Positions 52,581 to 61,862 of a stretch of 64,000 nucleotides of DNA are shown here, piece after piece; position 1 is the stretch's first letter, and each line of letters begins with the position of its first letter. The translations under genes were made by a program, and so were the position numbers. The DNA is taken from assembly GCF_965139615.1 (NCBI RefSeq), contig NZ_CBCSIQ010000006.1, forward strand, positions 88,046 through 152,045, read 5' to 3'. The notes beneath the pieces were generated by a model. That model made no database searches. It was not told the origin of the DNA and saw nothing but the letters and a program-made list of their open reading frames with translations. Source of the stretch: Kerstersia similis (GTDB lineage: Bacteria > Pseudomonadota > Gammaproteobacteria > Burkholderiales > Burkholderiaceae_B).

Positions 52581-54412
52581 TGCACACCTCCTGCAGCCTG
52601 CGCACCCTGGATTTCCTCGGGCAAATCATCATCAATGCCACCCAGGTAGGCTTCCAGCACCGCCGGGTTCTGCTGTACATCCGCCGGCAGGCCTTCAGCC
52701 AGCTTGGTACCGAAATCCATCACTACCAGGTGATCGGTCAGCCGCATCACAAAGTCCATATCGTGTTCCACCAGCAGAATGCTCATGCCCTCGCTGCGCA
52801 GATTTTCCAGCACCTGGGCCAGCTCCTGCTTTTCCTTGTAGCGCAGGCCTGCCGCCGGCTCGTCGAGCAGCAGCAAGACCGGATCGCAGGCCAGCGCCCG
52901 GGCGATTTCCAGGATACGTTGCTGGCCCAGCGCCAGATTGCCGGCCTGTTCATAGAGGTAATCGCCCAGCCCCACGCGCTTGAGCTGTTCGGCCGCCTCA
53001 TGCAGCAACTGGGCTTCGCGTTCGCGGTCGGTATGCAAAGCACCTGCCATCACGCTGACATCCGAGCGCAGGTGCGCCCCCAAGGCGACGTTTTCCAGTA
53101 CGGTCATGCCCGGCAGCAACTGCACGTGCTGGAAGGTACGGCCAACGCCCATGCGGGCGATGGTGCGCGCCGGTTTGCTGTCGATGCGCTCCCCCATGAA
53201 ACGCACTTCGCCACGCGTCAGCGGCAAAACGCCACTGATCAGGTTGAAAGTCGTACTCTTGCCGGCGCCATTGGGGCCGATCAAACCCATGATCTCCCCT
53301 GCCCGCACCGTAAAGCTGATGTCGTTGACCGCCACCAGGCCGCCGAACTGCTTGCGGATGGCATCCACCTCCAGCACCACTTCGCCAGCCTTGGGCTTGT
53401 CGCGCTGCGGCAGCCGCGCGGCTTGCGGCGGCGGCGCCAGCTGACGCCGCGAACGCGCCGCACCGGTGATCTGCCCCCACCATCCTGCCAGGATGGGCCA
53501 CAGGCCATCGCGGGCATATTGCAGCATCAGGATCATCAGGACGCCAAAAACGATCATCTCGAAGTTGACGGTGGTGTCCAGCAGACGCGGCAACCAGTTC
53601 TGCAGTTGATCGCGCAGCAACAGAATCACGGCCGAGCCCAGAATGGCCCCCCAGACATAGCCTGCGCCCCCGATCACTGCCATGAACAGATACTCGATAC
53701 CGTAGTTCAGGCCGAAGGGACTGGGGCTGACTGCGCGCTGCATATGGGCGTAGAGCCAACCCGAGATGCAAGCCAGCAGAGCGGCCCAGACAAAAATCAC
53801 GACCTTGTAGCCTGCGGTATTCACCCCCATGGACTCCGCCATGCCGGCGCCGCTTTTCAGCGCCCGGATGGCACGGCCCGGCCGCGAGGACAGCAGGTTG
53901 CGCGTGGCCCACAGCGCCAGCAGCACGACCACCCAGATCAGGTAGTACATGTAGCGCCCATTGGCCAGCGAAACGCCGAACAGGCTGATGGGCTCGATAC
54001 CGGCAATGCCGTCATGCTTGCCCAGCGCGTCGATGTTGCCGAACAGGAAGTACAGCGACAGGCCCCAGGCGATCGTGCCCAGCGGCAGGAAGTGCCCCGA
54101 GAGACGCAGGGTGATTGCGCCCAGCAGCCAGGCGATGGCCGCTGTCAGCACCAGGCCGACAGGCAGCGTCAGCCAGGGCGACCAGTCGTAGGTCACGGTC
54201 AGCAAAGCCGTGGTGTAGGCGCCGATCCCGACAAAGGCCGCCTGTCCGAAAGACGTCAGGCCGCCTACGCCCGTCAGCAGCACCAGCCCCAGCACGACCA
54301 GGCTGGCCAGGCCAATGTAATTGAGCTGGGTAATCCAGAACTCCGGGGTCGCGCCCAGCATGGGCAGCGCCGCCAGCACCACGAGGAAGATGGCAAGAAG
54401 AACTCGATTCAT
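52577..54412 (-). CDS. fused LivM permease-LivG ATPase
   Basis: A 611-residue natural fusion: residues about 1-325 are a LivM-type permease (LTSFGQAAFVGIGAYTTALL; the EAA-like loop PGRAIRALKSGAGMAESMGV; GGAGYVWGAILGSAVILL), then a linker rich in basic residues and a LivG-type ATPase (about 350-611; Walker A GPNGAGKST, signature LALGQQRILEIARALA, Walker B LLLLDEPAAGL). The start at 54412 (MNRVLLAIF) has AGGAGTAAGG upstream. Such M-G fusions are known in Liv systems. Confidence 0.92.
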   Translation of the reverse strand: MNRVLLAIFLVVLAALPMLGATPEFWITQLNYIGLASLVVLGLVLLTGVGGLTSFGQAAFVGIGAYTTALLTVTYDWSPWLTLPVGLVLTAAIAWLLGAITLRLSGHFLPLGTIAWGLSLYFLFGNIDALGKHDGIAGIEPISLFGVSLANGRYMYYLIWVVVLLALWATRNLLSSRPGRAIRALKSGAGMAESMGVNTAGYKVVIFVWAALLACISGWLYAHMQRAVSPSPFGLNYGIEYLFMAVIGGAGYVWGAILGSAVILLLRDQLQNWLPRLLDTTVNFEMIVFGVLMILMLQYARDGLWPILAGWWGQITGAARSRRQLAPPPQAARLPQRDKPKAGEVVLEVDAIRKQFGGLVAVNDISFTVRAGEIMGLIGPNGAGKSTTFNLISGVLPLTRGEVRFMGERIDSKPARTIARMGVGRTFQHVQLLPGMTVLENVALGAHLRSDVSVMAGALHTDREREAQLLHEAAEQLKRVGLGDYLYEQAGNLALGQQRILEIARALACDPVLLLLDEPAAGLRYKEKQELAQVLENLRSEGMSILLVEHDMDFVMRLTDHLVVMDFGTKLAEGLPADVQQNPAVLEAYLGGIDDDLPEEIQGAQAAGGVQ

Positions 54413-54416
54413 GGCC

Positions 54417-55454
54417 TTACTCCTCATCATCCGTGTGGTGGCTGGAAAGCGAACGCCAAACCAGTACCGGGATGATCAGCGTAAATACGATTACCTCCTT
54501 GTAGGCACTGGCCCAGAATGACGAGAATGCTTCCAGCACGCCCACCAGCAAGGAACCGGCGGCAGCCACCGGATAGCTGGCCAGGCCGCCGATGATGGCG
54601 CCGACGAAACCCTTCAGGCCAATCAGGAACCCGGTGTCGTAGTACACCGTGGTGATGGGCGCAATCAGCATGCCCGACATCGCCCCGATGGCAACGGCCA
54701 GCGTGAAGGTCAGGCTACCCGACATATTCGTGCTGATGCCCACCAAACGGGCGCCACGGCGATTGACAGCCGTGGCACGCAGCGCGCGGCCATACAGCGT
54801 CTTGCCGAAAAACAGCCACAGCGCCACGATGAGCACCGCGCAGGTGCCGACAACGAACAGGCTTTGCGCCGATACGGTGGTGAAGCCAAGATCCACCACA
54901 CCGTTGACGAACGCCGGTGTACGCCAGCCCTCGGCGCCAAAGAACACCAGCGCCAGGCCGGTCAATGCGAAGTGCACCGCCACGGACACGATCAGCAGCA
55001 CCAGCACAGAAGCTTCTGCCAGCGGCTGATAGACGATGCGATAGATCATGGAGCCCATGGGCGTGACCAGCACCAGCGTCAGCAGCATGTTCAGCCACAA
55101 CGAGTTGTCAGGCGCCACATAATTGAGCGTGAGCCACAGCAGCAGCAGCGGCACAGCCAGGAAAGTGACAGCAGAACGCCCCAACCCGGCATAGTTGCTG
55201 GTGCGTATGGCGCGCAGCACTTCCAGGATAAAGGCCAGGCCGCCCAGCAAGGGCAGCAGATAGGCGGTGCCCGGCACGCGGCCGTCACCCAGCATGGCCA
55301 GCGTCAGCGCGCCGAATGCCACGAATTCGCCTTGGGGAATGAAAATGACGCGGGTGACCGCGAACACCAGAACCAGCGCCATGCCCAACAGGGCATAGAT
55401 AGCGCCGTTAACAATGCCATCCTGCAGCAGGATCAGCGCAATTGTGGAATCCAT
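54417..55454 (-). CDS. branched-chain-type ABC transporter permease (LivH-like)
   Basis: A 345-residue permease, longer than the other two LivH-like proteins here because of an insertion after residue 60 (RAIRTSNYAGLGRSAVTFL). N-terminus MDSTIALILLQDGIVNGAIYALLGM; EAA-like loop YGRALRATAVNRRGARLVGI. It ends four bases before the fused permease/ATPase gene. Confidence 0.9.
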   Translation of the reverse strand: MDSTIALILLQDGIVNGAIYALLGMALVLVFAVTRVIFIPQGEFVAFGALTLAMLGDGRVPGTAYLLPLLGGLAFILEVLRAIRTSNYAGLGRSAVTFLAVPLLLLWLTLNYVAPDNSLWLNMLLTLVLVTPMGSMIYRIVYQPLAEASVLVLLIVSVAVHFALTGLALVFFGAEGWRTPAFVNGVVDLGFTTVSAQSLFVVGTCAVLIVALWLFFGKTLYGRALRATAVNRRGARLVGISTNMSGSLTFTLAVAIGAMSGMLIAPITTVYYDTGFLIGLKGFVGAIIGGLASYPVAAAGSLLVGVLEAFSSFWASAYKEVIVFTLIIPVLVWRSLSSHHTDDEE

Positions 55455-55576
55455 CTAGAACCACCTTGTGAAGCCCGGCGGCCGGATCTATCCCGACCCC
55501 CGTGAAAACGACGCGCCCGGCCGGCGTCTGGCGCCTTATCGGCCAGCCAGGACACCCGGCCCGGACGCTTGCTGCC

Positions 55577-56740
55577 TTACAGATCCGGCTGGTAAACCCA
55601 CTTGCCGTCTTCCACCTTGACGATCACGCGTGCGCGCTCGTCAAAGCCGGCGTGATCGGTGGGCGACATATTGAAGACGCCCTGGGAAACCGGCAGATCC
55701 TTGATGTTTTCCAGCGCATCGCGCAGGGCGGCACGGAACTCAGGGGTACCCGGCTTGGCACCGCTCTTGAGCGCTTCGGGCACGGCAGCGACGATCAACT
55801 GGCCGGCATCCCACATATGGCCGCCAAAGGTGTTGGTGGTGCCGGCGCCATGCGCCTGCTCATACGCTTGGGTATAGGCCAGCGCCGTCTGCTTGACCGG
55901 ATTGCTATCGGGCAATTGCGCTGCCACCAGCAGCGGGCCGCTGGGCAGCAGCATGCCGTCGCAATCCTTGCCGCACACACGCAGCACATCGTTATTGGCG
56001 GCGCCGTGCGTCTGGTAGATCTGACCACCGTAGTTGCGCGTGCGCAGTTCCTTCTGCGGCAGCGCCGACGGCGTGCCGGCACCTGCAATCAGGATGGCAT
56101 CCGGGCGGGCGCCAACCAGCTTGAGCACCTGGCCCGTCACACTGGTATCGGTACGGCCATATTTCTCGACCGCCGTCAGCTTGATCCCCTTGGCTTCAGC
56201 CGCCTGCTTCATCACATCCAGCCAGCCATCGCCGTAGGCATCGGCAAAGCCGATGAAGCCCAACGTTTTGACGTTCGCCTTCACCATGGCATCAGCCAGA
56301 GCCTCAGCCATCAGCGCATCGTTCTGCGGGGTCTTGAAAACCCAGCGGCGCTTGTCGTCCTGCGGTTCGACGATCTTGGCGCTTGCGGCCACACTGATCA
56401 TCGGCACCTGAGATTCAGCCGCCACATCGACCATGGCCAACGAGCCCGGCGTGACCGACGTGCCCACCAGCACATCCACCTTGTCTTCGGACACCAGCTT
56501 GCGCGAGTTCTTCACCGACTGCGTGGTGTCGGTGGCATCGTCCAGCACAATCCATTCAATTTTCTGGCCAGCCACTTCCTTGGGCAGCAGCGCCACGGTA
56601 TTGCGTTCGGGAATCCCCAGCGATGCGGCCGGGCCGGTGCTCGATACCGTGACGCCCACTTTGACCTGCGCGCTCGCAAGCATGGGCAGACTCAGGAAAA
56701 TCGCGGCCGCAGCCGCCTGCATAGTGAATGGCTTACGCAT
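55577..56740 (-). CDS. branched-chain-type ABC transporter, periplasmic binding protein
   Basis: A 387-residue type I binding protein; ATG at 56740 with AGGAG upstream and a signal peptide (MRKPFTMQAAAAAIFLSLPMLASAQ). Mature sequence: VKVGVTVSSTGPAASLGIPE and a paired-Cys loop (LRVCGKDCDGMLLP). The ligand is unknown. It heads the third Liv operon, which interrupts the Opp genes. Confidence 0.92.
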   Translation of the reverse strand: MRKPFTMQAAAAAIFLSLPMLASAQVKVGVTVSSTGPAASLGIPERNTVALLPKEVAGQKIEWIVLDDATDTTQSVKNSRKLVSEDKVDVLVGTSVTPGSLAMVDVAAESQVPMISVAASAKIVEPQDDKRRWVFKTPQNDALMAEALADAMVKANVKTLGFIGFADAYGDGWLDVMKQAAEAKGIKLTAVEKYGRTDTSVTGQVLKLVGARPDAILIAGAGTPSALPQKELRTRNYGGQIYQTHGAANNDVLRVCGKDCDGMLLPSGPLLVAAQLPDSNPVKQTALAYTQAYEQAHGAGTTNTFGGHMWDAGQLIVAAVPEALKSGAKPGTPEFRAALRDALENIKDLPVSQGVFNMSPTDHAGFDERARVIVKVEDGKWVYQPDL

Positions 56741-56990
56741 GATTTTTGTCTCCTGTACCGGCTTGCGCGCTTCTGTATCCGAAGGCAACCGGCTGTTTTT
56801 TGATGTTGTTAATAGGTTAATCAGGCCCACCGGGTTTGGGAAGCGATATTTGACGGAAAATCGCGTCATTCCTCCTATCGGAAACACCTAGATGGAAGAA
56901 AGATGCGCCAGCCAGCCAACACTGGCAGGAATATGTATTCCCCAGGTTTTTCAGTTATTTATCATGCAGCCAGCCAGCAACTGCCGCCAT

Positions 56991-57257
56991 TCAGGCCGTA
57001 CAGGACGGCCTGGTTTCGTTTTCCAGCCAGCTGAGCCATTGCATGGCAGATTCGCGTGAAGTGCCACACATTTGGGCGCTGGGCGACAGCGACGCGCAGA
57101 CCTCCGGACGGCCCGGCTGCCCGAAGATCCGGCAGCGTTCATGCTCATCCAGCTGGATACAGCGGACGCCCGCAGGCTTGCCTTGCGGCATGCCGGGAAT
57201 CGGGCTGGTAATGGACGGCGCGGTGCAACAGGCGCCGCAATCAGAACGACACTCCAT
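56991..57257 (-). CDS. YkgJ-family cysteine-cluster protein
   Basis: An 88-residue protein of the YkgJ zinc/iron-chelating family. Cys-rich N-terminus (CRSDCGACCTAPS) and further Cys at HERCRIFGQPGRPEVCASL and MCGTSRE. It starts six bases after the oppDF stop, with AGAGAG upstream, and is the last gene of that operon. Function unknown; some relatives bind Zn or Fe-S clusters. Confidence 0.88.
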   Translation of the reverse strand: MECRSDCGACCTAPSITSPIPGMPQGKPAGVRCIQLDEHERCRIFGQPGRPEVCASLSPSAQMCGTSRESAMQWLSWLENETRPSCTA

Positions 57258-57263
57258 CTCTCT

Positions 57264-58961
57264 CTATGCCTCATGCTCGGGTAAACGGTCTGGTGCCGGG
57301 TCTGGTACCGGATGATGGCCGCCGTCACGCCAGAAGGCTGCAGCCAGCAAGGCTTGCGTGTAAGGGTGGGCTGGCGCCGCAAAGATGGCCTGCGCCGGCC
57401 CCTGCTCGACGACCTCGCCAGCATGCATGACCAGCAAGGTATCGGCCATGGCACGCACCACGGCCAGATCATGACTGATGAACAGATAGGACATCTGATA
57501 GCGCTGCTGCAGGTCACGCAGCAAATCCAGCACGCCCGCCTGCACGGAGCGATCCAGCGCCGACGTCGGTTCATCCAGCAGCAGGAATTCCGGCCGCAGA
57601 ATCACCGCCCGGGCGATGGCGATGCGCTGGCGCTGCCCACCGGAAAACTCATGGGGATAACGATTGCGCATGCCCGGATCCAGGCTCACATCCGCCATGG
57701 CCTGGGCAATGAGGCTTTCCCGCTCGCCACGCCCCAGCTGTGGCTCATGCACGCGCAAGCCCTCGCCGATAATATCGCCCACCGTCATGCGCGGCGACAA
57801 AGCGCCGAACGGATCCTGGAACACGATTTGCATGCGCCGGCGCAAGGGCCGCATGGCCGCCGGGCCCAGGTGCGTCAGATCCAGGTCATCAAAACGCCGG
57901 CTGCCCTGCGCCGGCAACAGGTTCAGCAACGCCCGCCCCAGCGTCGATTTACCGGAACCGGATTCGCCCACAATACCGACGGTTTCCCCCCGGCGCACAT
58001 CCAGACTGACGCCGTGCACGGCCACGAATCGCTCCGGGCGGCGCCATACGCTGCGCCGGACGGGAAAACTCACTTCGACATCGCGCGCCGCCAGCAGCAC
58101 CGGCGCATCCGCAGCCACCGGGGGCTTGGTGCCGCGCGGCTCGGCTGCCAGCAGCATGCGCGTGTATGCCTCGCGCGGCCGGGCAAACACCTGCGCGCAT
58201 GGCCCCTGTTCGACCATCTCGCCACCGCGCATGACGCACACGGTGTCGGCCACATGACGCACCATGCCCAAGTCATGCGTAATCAGCAGCACCGCCAGCC
58301 CCAGACGTTGCTGCAAATCGCGCAGCAAGGCCAGAATCTGGGCCTGTACCGTGACATCGAGCGCCGTGGTCGGCTCATCGGCCACCAGTACCTTGGGGCT
58401 ACAGGCCAGCGCCATGGCAATCACCACGCGCTGGCGCTGGCCTCCGGACAACTCATGGGGGTAGCTGCGGTAGCGCCGTTCCGGCTCCGGAATGCCAACC
58501 TGGCGCAGCAGTTCGATCACCTTGTCACGAGCCGCCCGCCCCCGCAAAACCGTATGCCGGTACAACGATTCACGGATCTGCAGGCCGATGCGCATCATCG
58601 GGTTAAGCGCCGTCATGGGCTCCTGGAACACCATGGCGATTTCGTTGCCACGCAATTGCCGCATCCGTTTTTCCGGCAATTTCAGCAACAGCTCGCCCTG
58701 GTACTCGATACGCCCCGTCACCACCGCGCTATCCGGCAGCAAACGCATCAGCGCATAGGCCGTCACGGACTTGCCTGACCCGGACTCGCCGACCAGCGCC
58801 AGCGTCCGGCCCGCGCGCAAATCAAAGCCAACGGAACGCACGGCCTGCACCGGGCCATCTGCCGTGCTGAACGTCACGCCCAGCCCGCGCACACGCATCA
58901 AGACCTCATCGGCGGCAACCTGCCCGCTCCGCCCGGCATGCTCATGGTTCCGGTTCATCAT
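57264..58961 (-). CDS. fused OppD-OppF-type ABC ATPase
   Basis: A 565-residue protein with two complete ATPase domains: first Walker A GESGSGKSVTAYALM, signature LSGGQRQRVVIAMALA and Walker B VLVADEPTTALD; second Walker A GESGSGKSTLGRALL, signature FSGGQRQRIAIARAVI and Walker B LLLDEPTSALD. The C-terminal oligopeptide-type extension follows each domain only in part. The start at 58961 (MMNRNHEHAG) has GGGAG upstream; an ATG at 58979 overlaps the permease stop. Fusions of OppD and OppF are common in Proteobacteria. Confidence 0.92.
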   Translation of the reverse strand: MMNRNHEHAGRSGQVAADEVLMRVRGLGVTFSTADGPVQAVRSVGFDLRAGRTLALVGESGSGKSVTAYALMRLLPDSAVVTGRIEYQGELLLKLPEKRMRQLRGNEIAMVFQEPMTALNPMMRIGLQIRESLYRHTVLRGRAARDKVIELLRQVGIPEPERRYRSYPHELSGGQRQRVVIAMALACSPKVLVADEPTTALDVTVQAQILALLRDLQQRLGLAVLLITHDLGMVRHVADTVCVMRGGEMVEQGPCAQVFARPREAYTRMLLAAEPRGTKPPVAADAPVLLAARDVEVSFPVRRSVWRRPERFVAVHGVSLDVRRGETVGIVGESGSGKSTLGRALLNLLPAQGSRRFDDLDLTHLGPAAMRPLRRRMQIVFQDPFGALSPRMTVGDIIGEGLRVHEPQLGRGERESLIAQAMADVSLDPGMRNRYPHEFSGGQRQRIAIARAVILRPEFLLLDEPTSALDRSVQAGVLDLLRDLQQRYQMSYLFISHDLAVVRAMADTLLVMHAGEVVEQGPAQAIFAAPAHPYTQALLAAAFWRDGGHHPVPDPAPDRLPEHEA

Positions 58962-58978
58962 CGTTGCTCCCGGCTCCA

Positions 58979-59878
58979 TCAGCGGCTGCGAGGGTCCAGC
59001 GCGTCGCGCAGGCCATCCCCGAGAAAATTGAGGCAGAACAGCGTCGTCGTCAGGAAGGCGGACGGCACCAGCAGCATCCAGGGCGCACGCGCCATCATGT
59101 CCTTGCCTTCACTGATCAGCGCCCCCCAGCTGGTCAACGGCTCCTGCACACCCAGGCCCAGGAACGACAAAAAGCTTTCCAGCAGGATGACCTTGGGCAC
59201 CGTCAGCGTCAGGTAGATCATGACCGGGCCGAGCAAGTTGGGAATGATATGGCGCAGCACGATATCGCGGCTGCGCACCCCCAGTGCCTGCGCCGCTTCG
59301 ACAAACTCCCGACGTTTGAGCGCCAGGGTCTGGCCGCGCACGATACGCGCCATATCCAGCCACTCCACCGCGCCAATGGCAACGTAGATCAACAGGATAT
59401 TGCGGCCGAACACGACCATCATCAGAATGACCAAAAACAGGAAGGGCAGCGAATACAGGATATCGACAAAACGCATCATCAGCGTATCCACGCGGCCACC
59501 AGCAAAACCCGCCACCGCGCCATACAGCACCCCGACGACCAGCGCCACGACGCTGGCCACCAGAGCCACCGATAAGGACACCTGCCCGCCATAGAAAGTC
59601 CGCGTCAGCAAATCCCGTCCATTGGCGTCGGTGCCTGCCAGATGGCCGCTCTCCCAGGATGGCGGCGCCCGGAACGCCGACCAATCCACCTCATCGAGCT
59701 GCCAGCCCGTCAGCCAGGGCCCCAGCAGACAGCTCAACGCGATGACGGCCAGCAGCGTCAGACTCACCATGGCTGCGCGGTTGGCGCGCAAGCGCCGCCA
59801 GGCGTCGTACGCCAGACTGCGGCCCGGTGGCGCCGGTGGCAGCACGCCCTCCCGGCGTGCGGAATCATTGGCCATCAT
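58979..59878 (-). CDS. oppC: oligopeptide ABC transporter permease (OppC-like)
   Basis: A 299-residue permease with six transmembrane helices. The N-terminal WRRLRANRAAMVSLTLLAVIALSC block and the EAA loop EFVEAAQALGVRSRDIVLRHIIPNLLGPV are typical. It overlaps the ATPase-start region by one base and follows oppB by five bases. Confidence 0.93.
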   Translation of the reverse strand: MMANDSARREGVLPPAPPGRSLAYDAWRRLRANRAAMVSLTLLAVIALSCLLGPWLTGWQLDEVDWSAFRAPPSWESGHLAGTDANGRDLLTRTFYGGQVSLSVALVASVVALVVGVLYGAVAGFAGGRVDTLMMRFVDILYSLPFLFLVILMMVVFGRNILLIYVAIGAVEWLDMARIVRGQTLALKRREFVEAAQALGVRSRDIVLRHIIPNLLGPVMIYLTLTVPKVILLESFLSFLGLGVQEPLTSWGALISEGKDMMARAPWMLLVPSAFLTTTLFCLNFLGDGLRDALDPRSR

Positions 59879-59883
59879 GTCCG

Positions 59884-60810
59884 TCAGTCCTCGTAGCGTA
59901 TTTGCGGATTGAGCCAGCCATACAGCAAATCCACCAACAGGTTGAACACCACGATGAGGACGCCGTAGAACACCACGACGCCCATCACCAGCGTGTAATC
60001 GCGGCTCAAGGCCGCCTGAACAAAATAGCGCCCGATACCAGGCAGGCCGAAAATCTGCTCGATCACCACCGACCCGGTAACGATGCCCACCATGGCCGGC
60101 CCCAGATAGGACAGCAGCGGCGTCAATGCCGGTCGCAAGGCATGATGCAGCACCACTTCAAGCGCAGACAGCCCCTTGGCCCGCGCCGTGCGGATATGCG
60201 GACTGCTCATGGTTTCTATCATGCTGCCACGCATCAGCCGGGCAATGTACGCCACCTGCGGTATCGCCAGCGCCACGACCGGCAAGAGGATGTAGCGCCA
60301 CTGGCCATCGCCCCAGCCGCCGGCCGGCAACCACCCCAACGTCACGCTGAACAGCAGCGCCAGCACCGGCGCCACAACGAAATTCGGAATGGCAATGCCC
60401 GCCAGCGCCACACCCATGACCGCATGGTCGGTTGCGCGGTTATGCCGCATGGCTGCCCAGATCCCCAGCGGCACGCCGATCAGCAACGCCAGCGCCATGG
60501 CCCAGAGCCCCAGCCGCGCACTGACCGGAAAACCGGTCGCAATCAGGTCATTGACACTGCGGTCACGGTACTTGAAAGAGGGCCCGAGATCACCCTGGGC
60601 CAGATTGCCCAAATAGATGAAATACTGCGTCAGTAGCGGCTGGTCCAGATGATAGGCCGCCTTCAGATTGGCCTCGATTTCCGGCGGCGCCTGAATTTCG
60701 CTATCGAAAGGCCCGCCCGGTGCCAGCCGCATCAGGAAGAAGGACAGCGTAATGACCAGCAGCAGCGTCGGTATGGCCTGCAAGAGCCGTTTGAGAATAT
60801 AAAGAACCAT
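59884..60810 (-). CDS. oppB: oligopeptide ABC transporter permease (OppB-like)
   Basis: A 308-residue permease; ATG at 60810 (MVLYILKRLLQAIPTLLLVI). EAA loop: IRTARAKGLSALEVVLHHALRPALTPLL. It is the first gene of the oppBC-DF-ykgJ operon and is divergent from queC across 313 bases. Confidence 0.93.
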   Translation of the reverse strand: MVLYILKRLLQAIPTLLLVITLSFFLMRLAPGGPFDSEIQAPPEIEANLKAAYHLDQPLLTQYFIYLGNLAQGDLGPSFKYRDRSVNDLIATGFPVSARLGLWAMALALLIGVPLGIWAAMRHNRATDHAVMGVALAGIAIPNFVVAPVLALLFSVTLGWLPAGGWGDGQWRYILLPVVALAIPQVAYIARLMRGSMIETMSSPHIRTARAKGLSALEVVLHHALRPALTPLLSYLGPAMVGIVTGSVVIEQIFGLPGIGRYFVQAALSRDYTLVMGVVVFYGVLIVVFNLLVDLLYGWLNPQIRYED

Positions 60811-61123
60811 GTACGTCGCCTTGATGGAACCTGCCCAGGACAGCGGCTGCCCCACGACGGCAGCCTGGCAGCCGCACCGGGCGTACTGCCGATGTCCTCT
60901 GGTTGGTTTTCCCCGCCAGCGTGCCCTGGGCCACTCCTGCCTGGAAAACAGGGCCATTACACCACGAAGCGCAAAACCCGCGCAGCGCTGTCAGCGCCCC
61001 CCGCCCAGCCACTGCGAGATGCGACGCCCGCCAGCTGCCCTGCGATCCTGGAAATGCCATCCGCAAAAACAGTTTCAGCTAAAATAGACTAAAAAATGTG
61101 AATAAAAACATAGGATGAATACC
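60811..61123. other. divergent region between oppB and queC
   Basis: No credible gene. AT-rich DNA at 61070-61110 probably holds the queC promoter (TAAAAT-like -10 around 61080). A preQ1-I riboswitch was looked for here and not found. Confidence 0.5.
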
Positions 61124-61843
61124 ATGATCCCACTCAGGGAAAAACGTGCGCTGGTTCTTTTTTCCGGGGGTCAGGATTCAGCCACTTGCCTGGCATGGGC
61201 GCTGAACCGCTATGGGAGAGTGGAGACCCTGGGCTTTGACTACGGGCAGCGCCACCGCGTCGAGCTGGACTGCCGCACACGCCTGCGAACGCTGGTCGCC
61301 GGCATGAAACCGGAATGGGCGGGCCGCCTGGCGGACGATCATCTCCTGCCCGTGGATGCTTTCCGGCACCTGGGCGCGACCGCCATGACCGACGATGTCG
61401 CCATTACCATGCAGGCTGATGGCCTGCCGAATACCTTCGTTCCCGGCCGTAACCTGGTATTCCTGACATTCGCTGCCGCCCTGGCCTACCGGCGCGACCT
61501 GAATGTATTGATTGGCGGCATGACCGAAGCCGATTACTCCGGCTACCCGGATTGCCGCGACAACACCATGAAGGCCCTGCAAGTCGCGCTCAGCCTGGGA
61601 ATAGATCGCCAGCTCACCATCGAAACCCCACTGATGTGGCTGGATAAGACCGAAATCTGGGAACTGGCCTGGCGGCTGGGCGGCGATACCCTGGTGGAGA
61701 CCATACGCGAAGCGTCCCACACCTGCTATCTGGGAACGCGCGACACCCTGCATTGCTGGGGCTACGGTTGCGGCAGTTGCCCGGCCTGCACCTTGCGGGC
61801 GCGGGGCTATGTGCGCTGGGCCGCCAGGCGAGCCGAACTCTGA
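61124..61843 (+). CDS. queC: 7-cyano-7-deazaguanine synthase
   Basis: A 239-residue QueC that converts 7-carboxy-7-deazaguanine to preQ0 using ATP and ammonia, in queuosine synthesis. The PP-loop LFSGGQDSATCLAWAL and the C-terminal zinc-binding GCGSCPACTLRARGYV are present; FVPGRNLVFLTFAAALAYR is a family block. The ATG at 61124 has AGGA eight bases upstream; an ATG nine bases earlier overlaps that AGGA. A second set of queuosine genes was not seen nearby. Confidence 0.94.
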   Translation: MIPLREKRALVLFSGGQDSATCLAWALNRYGRVETLGFDYGQRHRVELDCRTRLRTLVAGMKPEWAGRLADDHLLPVDAFRHLGATAMTDDVAITMQADGLPNTFVPGRNLVFLTFAAALAYRRDLNVLIGGMTEADYSGYPDCRDNTMKALQVALSLGIDRQLTIETPLMWLDKTEIWELAWRLGGDTLVETIREASHTCYLGTRDTLHCWGYGCGSCPACTLRARGYVRWAARRAEL

Positions 61844-61862
61844 CCCGGCGCCGGTATGGCGC

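Noticed and set aside
52580..54475. 631-codon open frame on the plus strand
   Set aside because: Antisense to the LivM-LivG fusion, with the same His/Gln-rich composition and no recognisable motif.
60970..61123. preQ1 riboswitch before queC
   Set aside because: The conserved AGGUUC-like 5' stem and the C-rich loop and A-rich tail of preQ1-I were not found in order, so no aptamer is claimed.
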